This document shows, in pieces, positions 43,826 to 52,838 of a stretch of DNA of 64,000 nt. The notes beneath the pieces are model-generated. The model searched no databases. It was not told the DNA's origin and worked only from the letters and a program-made list of their open reading frames with translations. Origin of the DNA: Candidatus Gastranaerophilales bacterium (GTDB taxonomy: Bacteria; Cyanobacteriota; Vampirovibrionia; Gastranaerophilales; Gastranaerophilaceae); assembly GCA_944324305.1 (NCBI GenBank), contig CALUVV010000002.1:248001-312000 (forward strand), in the 5' to 3' direction. Position numbers and translations under genes: made by a program. Each line of letters starts with the position of its first letter. Position 1 is the first letter of the stretch.

Positions 43826-43855
43826 ATTATAGAAATCCTGAAAATTATTATTCAA
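43826..43855 (-). promoter_or_regulatory. RT promoter, leaderless layout
   Basis: TTGAAT (43850-43855), an 18-base spacer and TATAAT (43826-43831) end 5 bases before the RT ATG on the minus strand. The transcript would start at or beside the start codon. Confidence 0.55.
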
Positions 43856-43891
43856 TTAGACGAAAAGGTATTTTCATGATAAAATAAACTT

Positions 43892-44482
43892 ATGTTTACA
43901 GGGATTGTGGAAGAAACAGGATTTATAAAAAGCTTTGACGGCAAAAAACTCGTCGTTGAATGTTCAAAAGTTCTTGAAGGAACACAGATCGGCGACAGCA
44001 TTGCAATTGACGGCTGCTGCCAGACAGTTGTCTCAATCGGCACAAACACGTTTCAGGCAGATGTAAGTTCTGAAACTTTAAAAATTACAAAAGGATTTAA
44101 AACAGGCGAATGCGTTAACCTTGAACGCGCCTTAACACCTCAAAGCCGTATGGGCGGACATATTGTTCAGGGACACGTTGACGGAACCGCAAAATACTTA
44201 GGAGATATGACTTTTGCAGTTCCCAAAGAACTTGATAAATACATTGTTTATAAAGGTTCAATTACCGTAAACGGCGTAAGTTTAACCGTTTCTAAAAATC
44301 AAAATAATACCTTCAGCGTCGCAATTATCCCTCACACGCTTGAAAATACAAACCTCAAATTTCTTAAAACAGGCGGTCTTGTGAATATCGAAACTGATAT
44401 TTTGGGGCGGTATGTTGAAAAATTTTTATCAACGAAAAATAATAATATTACAGAAGATTTTTTAAAGGAAAACGGGTTTTAA
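43892..44482 (+). CDS. ribE: Riboflavin synthase (alpha subunit)
   Basis: A 196-residue protein with two lumazine-binding repeats: MFTGIVEETGFI...IDGCCQTVVSIG and MGGHIVQGHVDGT...ITVNGVSLTVSK. It converts 6,7-dimethyl-8-ribityllumazine to riboflavin. One base separates its stop from ribBA. I see no FMN riboswitch in the 71 bases before the start. Confidence 0.95.
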   Translation: MFTGIVEETGFIKSFDGKKLVVECSKVLEGTQIGDSIAIDGCCQTVVSIGTNTFQADVSSETLKITKGFKTGECVNLERALTPQSRMGGHIVQGHVDGTAKYLGDMTFAVPKELDKYIVYKGSITVNGVSLTVSKNQNNTFSVAIIPHTLENTNLKFLKTGGLVNIETDILGRYVEKFLSTKNNNITEDFLKENGF

Positions 44483-44483
44483 T

Positions 44484-45692
44484 ATGGGAAATTTTAAATT
44501 TGATTCAATTGAAGATGCATTGGAAGATTTTAAAAACGGTAAAATGATTATCGTTGCCGATGATGAGGACAGGGAAAACGAAGGAGATTTAATCTGCTCC
44601 GGTCAAATGGTTACACCCGAAATTATAAAATTTATGGCAGAAAATGCAAAAGGGTTAATCTGCCTTGCTGTATCTAATGAAATCGCTGAAAAAATGCAGC
44701 TTCACCAGATGGTAGAACAAAATACGGAAAGTATGAGAACAGCCTTTACGGTAAGCATTGATGCTCATGAAAAATACGGTGTAACAACAGGAATTTCGGC
44801 ATTTGACAGGGCAAAAACAATTGAAGTCTGCCTTGCTCCGGACGCTCAGCCTTCCGACCTTCGCCGCCCCGGACATTTGTTCCCCTGTGTGGCACGAAAA
44901 GGCGGAGTGCTTACACGTACAGGACATACGGAAGCTGTTGTCGACCTTGCAAAACTCTGCGGGCATATTCCCGCAGGCGCAATGTGCGAAATCATGGGTA
45001 AAGACGGACATATGGCAAAGCGCGATGAACTTTACGAATTTGCACAAAAACACGGGATTAAATTTATCTCTGTTGCAGAATTAATCGCTTACCGTCTTAA
45101 ATCGGAAAAAATCGTAACGCGTGAAGCAGAAGCTCATCTTCCGACCCAATTCGGAGAATTCGAAATTTACGGATATGTTAATCACGTTACGGGGCAGGAA
45201 AGTGTTGCACTCGTTAAAAATGACGGGTCCGATAAAATTCCTCTTATCCGCGTTCACAGCGAATGCCTTACGGGAGATATTTTCCACAGCCTTAAATGCG
45301 ATTGCAATTATCAGCTCCACAGCGCGCTTGAAATGATTAATGAATACGGAAAAGGTGCTTTAATTTATATGAAAGGCCATGAAGGACGCGGAATTGGAAT
45401 AATTAACAAAATTAAAGCCTACAAACTGCAGGAATGCGGTCAGGATACCGTTGAAGCAAATCTTTCGCTCGGATTTAAGGAAGATTTAAGAGATTACGGC
45501 ATGGGCGCGCAGATTATACTTGATTTAGGCTTTAACAACTTTAATCTCATCACAAATAATCCGAAAAAAATCGTCGGTTTGAACGGTTACGGATTAACTG
45601 TGCATGATATAGTTAAAATACCGCCGTATATTAACAAGTACAATAAAAAATATATGGAAACAAAAAAAGATAAAATGCACCATTTGCTGTAA
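44484..45692 (+). CDS. ribBA: Bifunctional DHBP synthase / GTP cyclohydrolase II
   Basis: A 402-residue fusion. Residues about 1-205 are RibB (acidic motif DDEDRENEGDLIC, then RPGHLFPCVARKGGVLTRTGHTEA). Residues about 206-402 are RibA, with zinc cysteines in VHSECLTGDIFHSLKCDC and the GHEGRGIGI loop. Both activities feed riboflavin synthesis from ribulose-5-phosphate and GTP. Coupled to ribE. A ribD or ribH gene is not in the window. Confidence 0.96.
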   Translation: MGNFKFDSIEDALEDFKNGKMIIVADDEDRENEGDLICSGQMVTPEIIKFMAENAKGLICLAVSNEIAEKMQLHQMVEQNTESMRTAFTVSIDAHEKYGVTTGISAFDRAKTIEVCLAPDAQPSDLRRPGHLFPCVARKGGVLTRTGHTEAVVDLAKLCGHIPAGAMCEIMGKDGHMAKRDELYEFAQKHGIKFISVAELIAYRLKSEKIVTREAEAHLPTQFGEFEIYGYVNHVTGQESVALVKNDGSDKIPLIRVHSECLTGDIFHSLKCDCNYQLHSALEMINEYGKGALIYMKGHEGRGIGIINKIKAYKLQECGQDTVEANLSLGFKEDLRDYGMGAQIILDLGFNNFNLITNNPKKIVGLNGYGLTVHDIVKIPPYINKYNKKYMETKKDKMHHLL

Positions 45693-45707
45693 GTAAGGAA
45701 TTAAGAA

Positions 45708-46703
45708 ATGAACGGTGATACAATTAACTTTGAAGCAAGATTATTAACTCCGAATGATTACAAAGGTTTTGTAACCATTTACAACGACTTTCGAAACAGA
45801 GCAATTGACGAATATATGTTTGAACTTGAACCGTTAGGTTTTGAGGATTTTGCCGATGCTGTCGAGAAAAAATTAATAGAATGTCTTGTCTTGTTTGAAA
45901 ATACAATTCCGGTTGCATTTCTTGTCTACACTACGGCAATCTCGGAAGCCATAGAATTAAATATAATCCACTCTTTTAAAATGGAAAATACTGCTGAACG
46001 TGCAATGTATTTGATTAAAAAATTCCTTGAACTTACAAAATCGGAAAGATTTGATAAAGTAGTCTGCTACCCTATGCTGGGTGAACAAAAACATCTTATC
46101 GGAGATATAGCGCGCTACGGTTTTAAATTCGTAGGAATTGCTGTTTTAAGATTTATGATGGCAGGAACAAATTCAAGAGAAATCCTGAAAATTACGCAGC
46201 TTTCGGAACTCGATAAAGATTATAAACTTGTTGACTGGCAGTCTAAGTATTTTGAAGATGCAGTGGAAGTTGTTCAGGAAGGTTTTGAAACCAGCGCGGA
46301 TGCACTGTTTGACCCCAGATTTAAAACAATGGAAGGTACAAGAGATATTATTGCCAAAATTGTTGATAATATTTATGCGGAATTTCTTCCCGAGGCAACA
46401 ACAGTAATGCTTTACAATAATATTCCCGTGGGTTTTTGCTTCATGAACCTTACGGGCGGAAGAATTGCCAATATCCCGATTGTTGCTATAAGAAAAGAAC
46501 ATCAGGGTAAAGGACTTTCAAAACACATGCTAAAAAAATCAGTTGAAAAACTTATACAATGGGCTGATAACGGTGAAAAGCCCATTACGGAAGTCAATAC
46601 AACAACCGAAACAAACAATTTTCAAGCATTAAAAATGTACAGGCATCTCGGGTTTAAGGAAGATTATAATTATCCTCAATCCTATCTCCCGATAAAACAT
46701 TAA
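45708..46703 (+). CDS. GNAT-family N-acetyltransferase, probably tandem
   Basis: A 331-residue protein. The C-terminal half has a clear GNAT fold: PIVAIRKEHQGKGLSKHMLKKSVEKL (acetyl-CoA loop) and NTTTETNNFQALKMYRHLGF. The N-terminal half (residues about 10-160) resembles a degenerate second GNAT unit without the Q/RxxGxG/A loop. SD AAGGAA precedes the start, 15 bases after ribBA. Acceptor unknown. Confidence 0.82.
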   Translation: MNGDTINFEARLLTPNDYKGFVTIYNDFRNRAIDEYMFELEPLGFEDFADAVEKKLIECLVLFENTIPVAFLVYTTAISEAIELNIIHSFKMENTAERAMYLIKKFLELTKSERFDKVVCYPMLGEQKHLIGDIARYGFKFVGIAVLRFMMAGTNSREILKITQLSELDKDYKLVDWQSKYFEDAVEVVQEGFETSADALFDPRFKTMEGTRDIIAKIVDNIYAEFLPEATTVMLYNNIPVGFCFMNLTGGRIANIPIVAIRKEHQGKGLSKHMLKKSVEKLIQWADNGEKPITEVNTTTETNNFQALKMYRHLGFKEDYNYPQSYLPIKH

Positions 46704-46714
46704 TTAATATAAGA

Positions 46715-46746
46715 AAAGGAAAAAGGTACCGAATTCACGGTACCTT
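46715..46746 (-). terminator. Terminator of the Cys-rich pseudopilin
   Basis: AAGGTACCG pairs with CGGTACCTT around a 6-base loop; on the minus strand TTTTTCCTTTT follows. Confidence 0.7.
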
Positions 46747-46787
46747 ACTTCTAACTCCACATTTTATAATACTATAGAGCAATTGAG

Positions 46788-48712
46788 TTAGAAGAAAAAT
46801 TTTACAGGCTGTATCTGTTTTACACGGCACATCGAATTGTAATTGCCGGTACATTCACTTGCCTTTGTATAGGATGTTCCGTTTTTGCAATAAGGGGTTG
46901 CATCGCCCACGTAACCCGAGATACAAGCACCTTCTTTAAACGGAACACTCTTAGCAAGCCATTTTGTCGCACGCTTCCCGCCGGAGTAATTCTCGTTCTC
47001 CACGCTGACTTGCAAATGACGAGAACTGTCACCACCGCTTTGATTTAAATTAGATGTATCGTAGGCGGGAATGATTTTACCGGATAAAGTTATGTAGAAG
47101 GGATAAACATCACTCCATAATTGAGAATCACCTTTGGCGCCGTCGATATCTACATAAACAGTATAACCGTAAGAGTTGGTATTAGGTACGCCGTCATAAG
47201 AACCGCCTTGAGTATTATTTGCTAACATAGAGATGGCACTTGCATCGCTATGCATATTATAAATGCGCAAACCGTTACGGAGAGTGATATCAGGTGTTTT
47301 GGTTGAAAAGTCGGTTGTGCCATTACTGATTACACTGCCGCTGCATACACCGCTGCCGCTCATGATATTAGCGTGACGTTCAAATAATTTACAGAAATTT
47401 TTACCCTTACGAGGTAAAGTACGGGGGGATGGAATACATTTACATTGATCATCACTCCATTCATAAGTCTCGTCGCTGCAAGTACGGTTAAAGCCTGTAA
47501 TATCACTGATTATTCCTGTTTCACTGTCACAAGTTTTTCCGCAGCCCGGGTCAGAAGGACATTGACTGATACAGTTACAACTTGAATTTAAATGCTGGCC
47601 GGAAGGGCAAGTTTTTACAGAGCCTGTTAAACTGCAGGTGTTTTCATCCCATGCCTGCCCGCACGGTATTTGCGCAGGTTTATTATTACAAGACGGGCAT
47701 TCCGAATAACTTCCTTTTTTAGAACCGTCCCAACAGGTTACGGAAGGCGGACAAGCAGATTGGCTTACTGCATAACTGCCATCCCAACAGGTGACCTTTG
47801 AAGGACATTTTGACGCATTAACAGCATAACTTCCGTCCCAGCATTCTATTTTGGGAGGGCAATCAGCTGTTGTATCGGCTTTTGAGCCATCCCAGCAAGT
47901 AACCTGTGGATTTTTCTCACATTTGCAGGTACTTTCATTCATTGTATAACCGAATTGGCAGGCAAGTTGATAACCTTTAAGCTTACAATTCTGTGCATCC
48001 CAGGTTTGTCCGCAGGGTATTTTTGCGGGTTTATTAGTACAAGCAGGACATTTTGACAGACTTGTAGCGTAACTCCCGTCCCAGCATTCTACTTTGGAAG
48101 GGCAATCAGCTGCTGTATCGGCTTTTGAGCCATCCCAGCAAGTAACCTGTGAATTTTTCTCACATTTGCATGTTATAGGATTTAATGTTCCTAGCAAACA
48201 AGCTACTGCACCGCAAGAACCTCCGACAGGCCCTCCAATATCTACTTTTTGAGGTTCACATTTACAGGTTCTAGCGTTCCAAACAGTACCTTTCGGACAA
48301 GTAGCAAAAGATTCCGTTCCGCCATCCCAGCCCGTACCCTGACTGCAGGAATCTACCGGATCTACAGGCGTAGTGACAGTATTATATGCGAATACAGGCT
48401 GAAAGAAGTATGCAAGCAATCCTTTGTTTTTTAAATCAGGTTTATGTGCCTGTTTGTAATCATCATCTTTAGGATCCCAATCCGCAAGCATTTCTGTTGA
48501 GATAGAACGTAATGTTGAATAGGCAGAATAATATGTGTAAGATACAACGTTATCAAGTTTGGCTCTGGTAATACCGATTGTAACAGCAACAATTACCGCA
48601 ATAATAAGCATCACGATAATAATTTCTGCCAATGTATAGGCTAAAACAATGGATTTAGGAGCTTTTAGGCTGCCCCCCCCCCGCGAAACACGCGATTAAT
48701 CAACTTTTTCAT
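46788..48712 (-). CDS. Phase-variable pilin-like protein with Cys-rich repeats, OFF state (10 G)
   Basis: ATG at 48712 (SD AAGGAGC) begins MKKLINRVFRGGG; with the 10-G tract here the frame ends at once (...GGGAA, stop). One extra G joins it to KAPKSIVLAYTLAEIIIVMLIIAVIVAV, the prepilin helix, and a frame running to 46788 (about 640 residues). After the helix come Cys-rich units of the type CWDGSxA...CP (about residues 130-350 of the long frame), then PGCGKTCDSETG, and a globular C-terminus (about 440-614) with YVDIDGAKGDSQLWSDVYPFY. No regulator gene is adjacent. The long frame is intact, so OFF looks reversible rather than decayed. Confidence 0.8.
47582..48242 (-). repeat. Coding repeats of CWDGS / CP units
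   Basis: The pair CWDGSKAD(T)AADCP and CWDGSYA...KCP occurs twice, with a longer unit (NKPAKIPCGQTWD...CK) also duplicated and further single CWDGS copies, at least six CWDGS in all. DNA copies are nearly identical in places (for example the GTTACTTGCTGGGATGGCTC type), so recombination could change the copy number. Confidence 0.8.
48673..48682. repeat. Homopolymer tract, 10 C (10 G in the gene sense)
   Basis: Lies 30 bases after the ATG at 48712. Its 3' sense flank CAGCCTAAAAGCTCC places TAA in frame when the tract has 10 G. Confidence 0.9.
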
Positions 48713-48810
48713 AAACTGCTCCTTGGTTATAAAGTATCCTTTTATATTTTAGCACATTATTGAATTTATTTCAACTGGACAAGTATTTAAAAATCGTTAT
48801 AATAAAATTT

Positions 48811-49923
48811 ATGGCGGATTTGAATTTAGGTCATTTAATTTCAAAATTTGTAAACTATCAGGCACTTAATGCACAAAAGCAGGCACCTGCAAATAAGCCT
48901 GTTCAAACATCATTCACACCTGCACCCAAGCAGCCGGCGGGAACGTCACAAAATTCCATGCCTTCAGCACAGTTTGCGAATATGGGAAGTGCAGATCAGT
49001 CAGTATATGTTAAAGATATGATGAACCTGCCTAAAAATCTTAATGAACTTTTGTATATTTTGCAAAAGAATATAACTCTTGCACAATTTAACCAGCGTTT
49101 TGCAAATCAGATTGCCATGCAGAGAAATTCTCTTTCACAGACGCAGGCGCAAATTCTTGCACAGCTTCAGGGGCTGTCGCTCACTGAAGCTCAAAATATG
49201 CTTCTTACAGGCAATAAAGCAGTATTAAGCCAGCTTCAAAATTCTATAAAAAATTTGGCAATATCTTCAAACGGACTTATTAACCTATCCGAAATAGCAG
49301 CTATGATACACGCTAACGGTAAAGATGCAATTGCAAAACTTATAACGACAATGGCAAATTCCGCAAAACTCGGAATTGCGGATTTAACACAGCTTAAAGA
49401 AACGGCTAAGCTTATAAATGCGAGTATTGCCGCTGCATCTCAAAATGATTCGGCGCAAACAATGAAACTTCTTATGCTTTTATATCTTCCGTGGCTTCCT
49501 CTGCAGGAAGGTGTAGGTTTTGATTTGGACATAGAAACCGGAGAAAACAGTGACGGTTCTGACAGCATTCTCATAATAACAATAACAACTTTAAACTACG
49601 GAAATGTGATTGCAACTTTAATTCTCGAAAGCTCCAATTCCGTTCATGTAAACATAGAATGTGTAAAAGAATTTCCTAAAGATGAACTATTGCTGAGGAT
49701 TGAAGGAGATGAAAAACACTATTCAATGGAATCGGTTGTTTCATTTGAAACAAGCTCTCAAACAACAGTTAATGAAAAACAGGAAAAGCCGCAGGCAAAA
49801 ATTAACATGAGCAATACCAATGAAATTAACCCGTATTTGCTGTTAATGTCACACACAATAATAAGACATGTTATAGAAATTGACAAAAACACCTCAAAAG
49901 GTGTAGTATCTCATGTAGATTAA
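48811..49923 (+). CDS. Unknown Gln/Ala-rich protein
   Basis: ATG at 48811 (MADLNLGHLISKFV) gives 370 residues. A TATAAT at 48798-48803 stands 7 bases before it, so the message may be leaderless; an earlier in-frame start at 48760 would lie upstream of this promoter. The N-terminal half is Gln/Asn/Ala-rich and helical; residues about 240-320 form a compact beta-like domain (LPLQEGVGFDLDIE, ILIITITTLNYGNVIATLIL), vaguely like the C-terminal domain of FliK-type ruler proteins. No firm family. Confidence 0.6.
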   Translation: MADLNLGHLISKFVNYQALNAQKQAPANKPVQTSFTPAPKQPAGTSQNSMPSAQFANMGSADQSVYVKDMMNLPKNLNELLYILQKNITLAQFNQRFANQIAMQRNSLSQTQAQILAQLQGLSLTEAQNMLLTGNKAVLSQLQNSIKNLAISSNGLINLSEIAAMIHANGKDAIAKLITTMANSAKLGIADLTQLKETAKLINASIAAASQNDSAQTMKLLMLLYLPWLPLQEGVGFDLDIETGENSDGSDSILIITITTLNYGNVIATLILESSNSVHVNIECVKEFPKDELLLRIEGDEKHYSMESVVSFETSSQTTVNEKQEKPQAKINMSNTNEINPYLLLMSHTIIRHVIEIDKNTSKGVVSHVD

Positions 49924-49950
49924 AAAGGTAAATAAAAAAAAGGGGAAAAA

Positions 49951-50328
49951 ATGAAGTTCTTACATGCAATGATTAGAGTAAAAAATATTGATGAAGCAAT
50001 GAAGTTTTACACAGAACTTTTAGATTTAAACAGAACAGGTGAAGTTAAGCTTGATGACAGCACTTTATATTACCTGAGCGACGAAGACGGCCAGACACAG
50101 CTTGAATTAACTTACAACAATGAAACTCCCGCAGAAGGGTATCAAAACGGAAATGCATTCGGACATTTTGCTTTTGAAACAAATTCAATGGAAGAATTCA
50201 CCGAAAAAATGAATAAGTTCGGTTATAAATATATTTATGAACCCTTTTTCATGCCTGAAGTAAATATGTATATTGCATTCTTAAAAGATCCTGACGGAAA
50301 TGAAATTGAAATTATGTCAAAAAAATAA
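49951..50328 (+). CDS. gloA: Glyoxalase I (lactoylglutathione lyase-like)
   Basis: A 125-residue VOC-fold protein with two beta-alpha-beta-beta-beta units. Candidate metal ligands match glyoxalase I: H5 (FLHAMIRV), E in LELTYN, H in GHFAFE and E in GNEIEIM. It detoxifies methylglyoxal hemithioacetal; whether this organism uses glutathione is unknown. SD AAGGGGA precedes the start. Confidence 0.85.
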   Translation: MKFLHAMIRVKNIDEAMKFYTELLDLNRTGEVKLDDSTLYYLSDEDGQTQLELTYNNETPAEGYQNGNAFGHFAFETNSMEEFTEKMNKFGYKYIYEPFFMPEVNMYIAFLKDPDGNEIEIMSKK

Positions 50329-50356
50329 AAAACAGGGATTAATTCCCTGTTTTTTT
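50327..50356. terminator. Bidirectional Rho-independent terminator
   Basis: AAAAAACAGGGA pairs with TCCCTGTTTTTT between convergent gloA and a pseudopilin; it overlaps the pseudopilin's last codons. Confidence 0.9.
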
Positions 50357-51132
50357 GAAGCTTCCGTTTAAATCATATTTTTGTGCGGAAAGTTTATTAT
50401 TACTGATAACATCGTTAATAGTACCTGTACTTTGTATATAGCTGTACGGTGTAATGTAAATTAAATATGCATCCGCACCATACTGGTTAGGACCTTTCAG
50501 ACCGTTTACATCAAAAAATACATGCCCGCAATCAGTTTCCGGAACCAAATGTTCTCCTGTCTTATTGCCTGATGAATCCAGAATATAATTTCCGTCAGCA
50601 TCCGTATCCCATGCAGTAAAATAGTCTTGACAGCTCCCTGAATATTGGGATTGATGTACGCCGATTATCGAACCGTCAGCAAGAACAGCCCGTGAAAAAT
50701 AAGAAAGCGTCTCGGGCTGTCTATAATTCCCGTAACCGTCGTTAGTCGCTTTGGCATACTTTACTTTATAGTCCCTTAAACAATTGGTATCATTTGCTTT
50801 ACATCTTTGTACAACATTCATATTTGCAAAAATAATATCGGCCGTAGCATCCGAAGTGTTGGATGAAATAAATATTTCTCCGTTATTTTCAACCTCTGCC
50901 TCTGCTTTAGCCGCTGAAACAGCATTTAACACAATTGATAAAGATCTTTTAGCCTGTGCTATCAATACCTTTTCTTTATAAGCTCCAATTAAGGAAGGCA
51001 TAGTCAATGCAGCTACAACACCTATAATCCCGAGTGTAATTAAAACTTCAGCAAGTGTAAATGCACTAAAGGAGCTTAAATTTGCCCCCCCCCCGACATT
51101 GCGGATGTCTGCTTTAATTGATTTCTTAACAT
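50339..51132 (-). CDS. Phase-variable pilin-like protein, OFF state (10 G)
   Basis: ATG at 51132 (SD GAGGAGC) reads MLRNQLKQTSAMSGGGQI and stops with the 10-G tract given. With one more G it reads SGGGANLSSFSAFTLAEVL and continues through the prepilin helix (TLGIIGVVAALTMPSLIGAY) to 50339, about 264 residues. The body has FFDVNGLKGPNQYGAD, nearly the same as in the pseudopilin at 33572, and spaced cysteines (RCKANDTNCLRD, GSCQDY, TDCGH). So the two are paralogues under different control. The downstream frame is undamaged. Confidence 0.82.
51085..51094. repeat. Homopolymer tract, 10 C (10 G in the gene sense)
   Basis: Lies 38 bases after the ATG at 51132. The sense 3' flank CAAATTTAAGCTCC puts TAA in frame with 10 G. 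Confidence 0.9.
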
Positions 51133-51175
51133 AAATTTGCTCCTCATAAATTATACATTTTACATTTTAACATAT

Positions 51176-52711
51176 TCAGCCCAGTAATTCAAGACTTGAC
51201 AGCTTTTCTCTGATTTCATTCATAAGATTAACATCATCAGTCTGCCTTGCATAGTTTTGTGCTTTTGTCAGAAGACCTTTTGCCTTTGAAACATTGCTGT
51301 GTTCAACCATAATATCAGCCGCTTTTGAGTAATTCTGCGCGACTTTTAACGGAGCCTCGGCATCCGCATAGTGTTTTACGGCTTTTGAATAAAATTTTAA
51401 AGCCTGTTGAGGTTCGCCGAATTTTTCGTAAGCATTACCCCGGCTTGAAGATACAAAACCTTTTATCCTTGAGTTATCTGTCTGCGAAGCTAAATCGTCT
51501 GCCACTGAATAATAATTCATCGCTTCATCTTCATACATATCAGTAAATATGTTTCCCATTTTTGTTAAAGATGTTGACTGGGCAGCAAGGTTTTCAGCTT
51601 CACCCGCGTAGGAGATTGAGTTGAAATAATGATCAAGCGCAGGTTCAATCTGATTTACGTCATCGTAAATTTGCGCCATTGAATAGTGCGCTTTTGTTTT
51701 AACGTTGTTGTCCGTTGTATTTTGAAGAGATTTATTATAACTGGTTAAGGCCTGTGTATAATAATCATAGTCATCATAAATTCTGCCGACTTCGTAATAA
51801 ATTTTTGATTTGGTTTCGGTATCACCTACTTCATCGGCTCTTTGCAAAGCTTTTTGGAAAGTTTCCAGTGCTTTTTCGGGTTTGTTCGCATAAGCAAGTT
51901 TTTTGGACTGAATGAATAAAGATTTAAGCTCTTTATCCTGCGGAATAAGAGAAATAACTTTAGCATTTGTTTCAATTTCCTGTTGAACAGGTTCTGTTAC
52001 GGTTTCCTGGACTGCAGTTTTGTTATCCGTTTTTTCTTCCCGCTGAGTACTTCCTTCGGGAAATTTCACCAAAAATTGAGGGTTTATTTCATTTTCGTTG
52101 TATTTAAAGTCAATCTGCTGCAGGAATAATGCATCTACCCAGTTTTCAACAACTTTTGAATCCTTGTTTAGGGTTTGAGAAATATAAGTATCAAGTATTG
52201 ACGATGCATTTTTTAAGTTTGATTTAACAAGTTTTGTGTTGGGGTTATCTTTTTGAACCTGCGCTTCTATCAAAGATAAATACCCGTTGACTTCTTCTTT
52301 CAAATCATCAGGGGTTCCGATAGCGGCGGCAGTATTTCTGAAATCTTTAAGAATTTGCGCAATATTAATAACGGTGCTTCTGCCGGAAAGTGTTTTTGTA
52401 GGGGTAATTTCCTGCGTTTGGGCAGCAGTCTGCGGTGCTGGATGTAAATTTCTTGCCTGCGCCTGACTTTGAATTTGTGAGCGCATCTGACGCCAGTCAA
52501 CCTGTTCGCCGTTATTCTGCTGTTGATAAGCGGGAGTATAAGACGGTTTCTTCTGCTCAACATATTGAAGACCTTTGCTTCTTGCATTCTGATTTGTCTG
52601 TTCTTCGCGCTGAGCTCCGTAAGACGCGTTCTTTTCTTCATCTTGTTTCTTTTTAACAAGATTTCTTGCGTCTTTATTCAAATAAGGTCGTTGAAATACA
52701 CCGTTTAACAC
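51176..52711 (-). CDS. Large TPR-repeat protein
   Basis: A 511-residue protein. The first ~220 residues are Gln/Lys-rich and partly disordered, with a helical segment (STVINIAQILKDFRNTAAAI). Residues about 250-500 hold about seven TPRs (KKLAYANKPEKALETFQKALQ, YYEVGRIYDDYDYYTQALTSYNKSL, SRGNAYEKFGEPQQALKFYSKAVKHY). No signal peptide, so a cytoplasmic scaffold is likely. It follows the OFF pseudopilin's upstream region but is separated from it. Confidence 0.8.
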   Translation of the reverse strand: MLNGVFQRPYLNKDARNLVKKKQDEEKNASYGAQREEQTNQNARSKGLQYVEQKKPSYTPAYQQQNNGEQVDWRQMRSQIQSQAQARNLHPAPQTAAQTQEITPTKTLSGRSTVINIAQILKDFRNTAAAIGTPDDLKEEVNGYLSLIEAQVQKDNPNTKLVKSNLKNASSILDTYISQTLNKDSKVVENWVDALFLQQIDFKYNENEINPQFLVKFPEGSTQREEKTDNKTAVQETVTEPVQQEIETNAKVISLIPQDKELKSLFIQSKKLAYANKPEKALETFQKALQRADEVGDTETKSKIYYEVGRIYDDYDYYTQALTSYNKSLQNTTDNNVKTKAHYSMAQIYDDVNQIEPALDHYFNSISYAGEAENLAAQSTSLTKMGNIFTDMYEDEAMNYYSVADDLASQTDNSRIKGFVSSSRGNAYEKFGEPQQALKFYSKAVKHYADAEAPLKVAQNYSKAADIMVEHSNVSKAKGLLTKAQNYARQTDDVNLMNEIREKLSSLELLG

Positions 52712-52838
52712 AAATCTACCCTCTGGTACATATAAATATATACCAAAACCTGCATTCCTTGCTCATACTTTCGTATGAAATCTACAGGTTTTATTTAAGG
52801 TTTTTTACCGTAAAGTCAAAACATGATATCATGTTTGT

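Larger units (their letters stand above)
40521..43855 (-). other. Diversity-generating retroelement (DGR), complete
   Basis: In minus-strand order the element holds a promoter, reverse transcriptase (43820-42663), target gene with variable repeat (42262-41354), avd (41178-40804), template repeat (40678-40557) and a terminator (40547-40521). A divergent XRE gene lies between RT and target. DGRs copy the template RNA with adenine-specific errors and write it into the variable repeat. The order with the RT first and the template last differs from the classic target-avd-TR-RT arrangement. All parts appear intact, so the element could be active. Confidence 0.95.

Noticed and set aside
43821..43891. 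FMN riboswitch before ribE
   Set aside because: The 71-base gap is too short and lacks conserved FMN-aptamer sequence.
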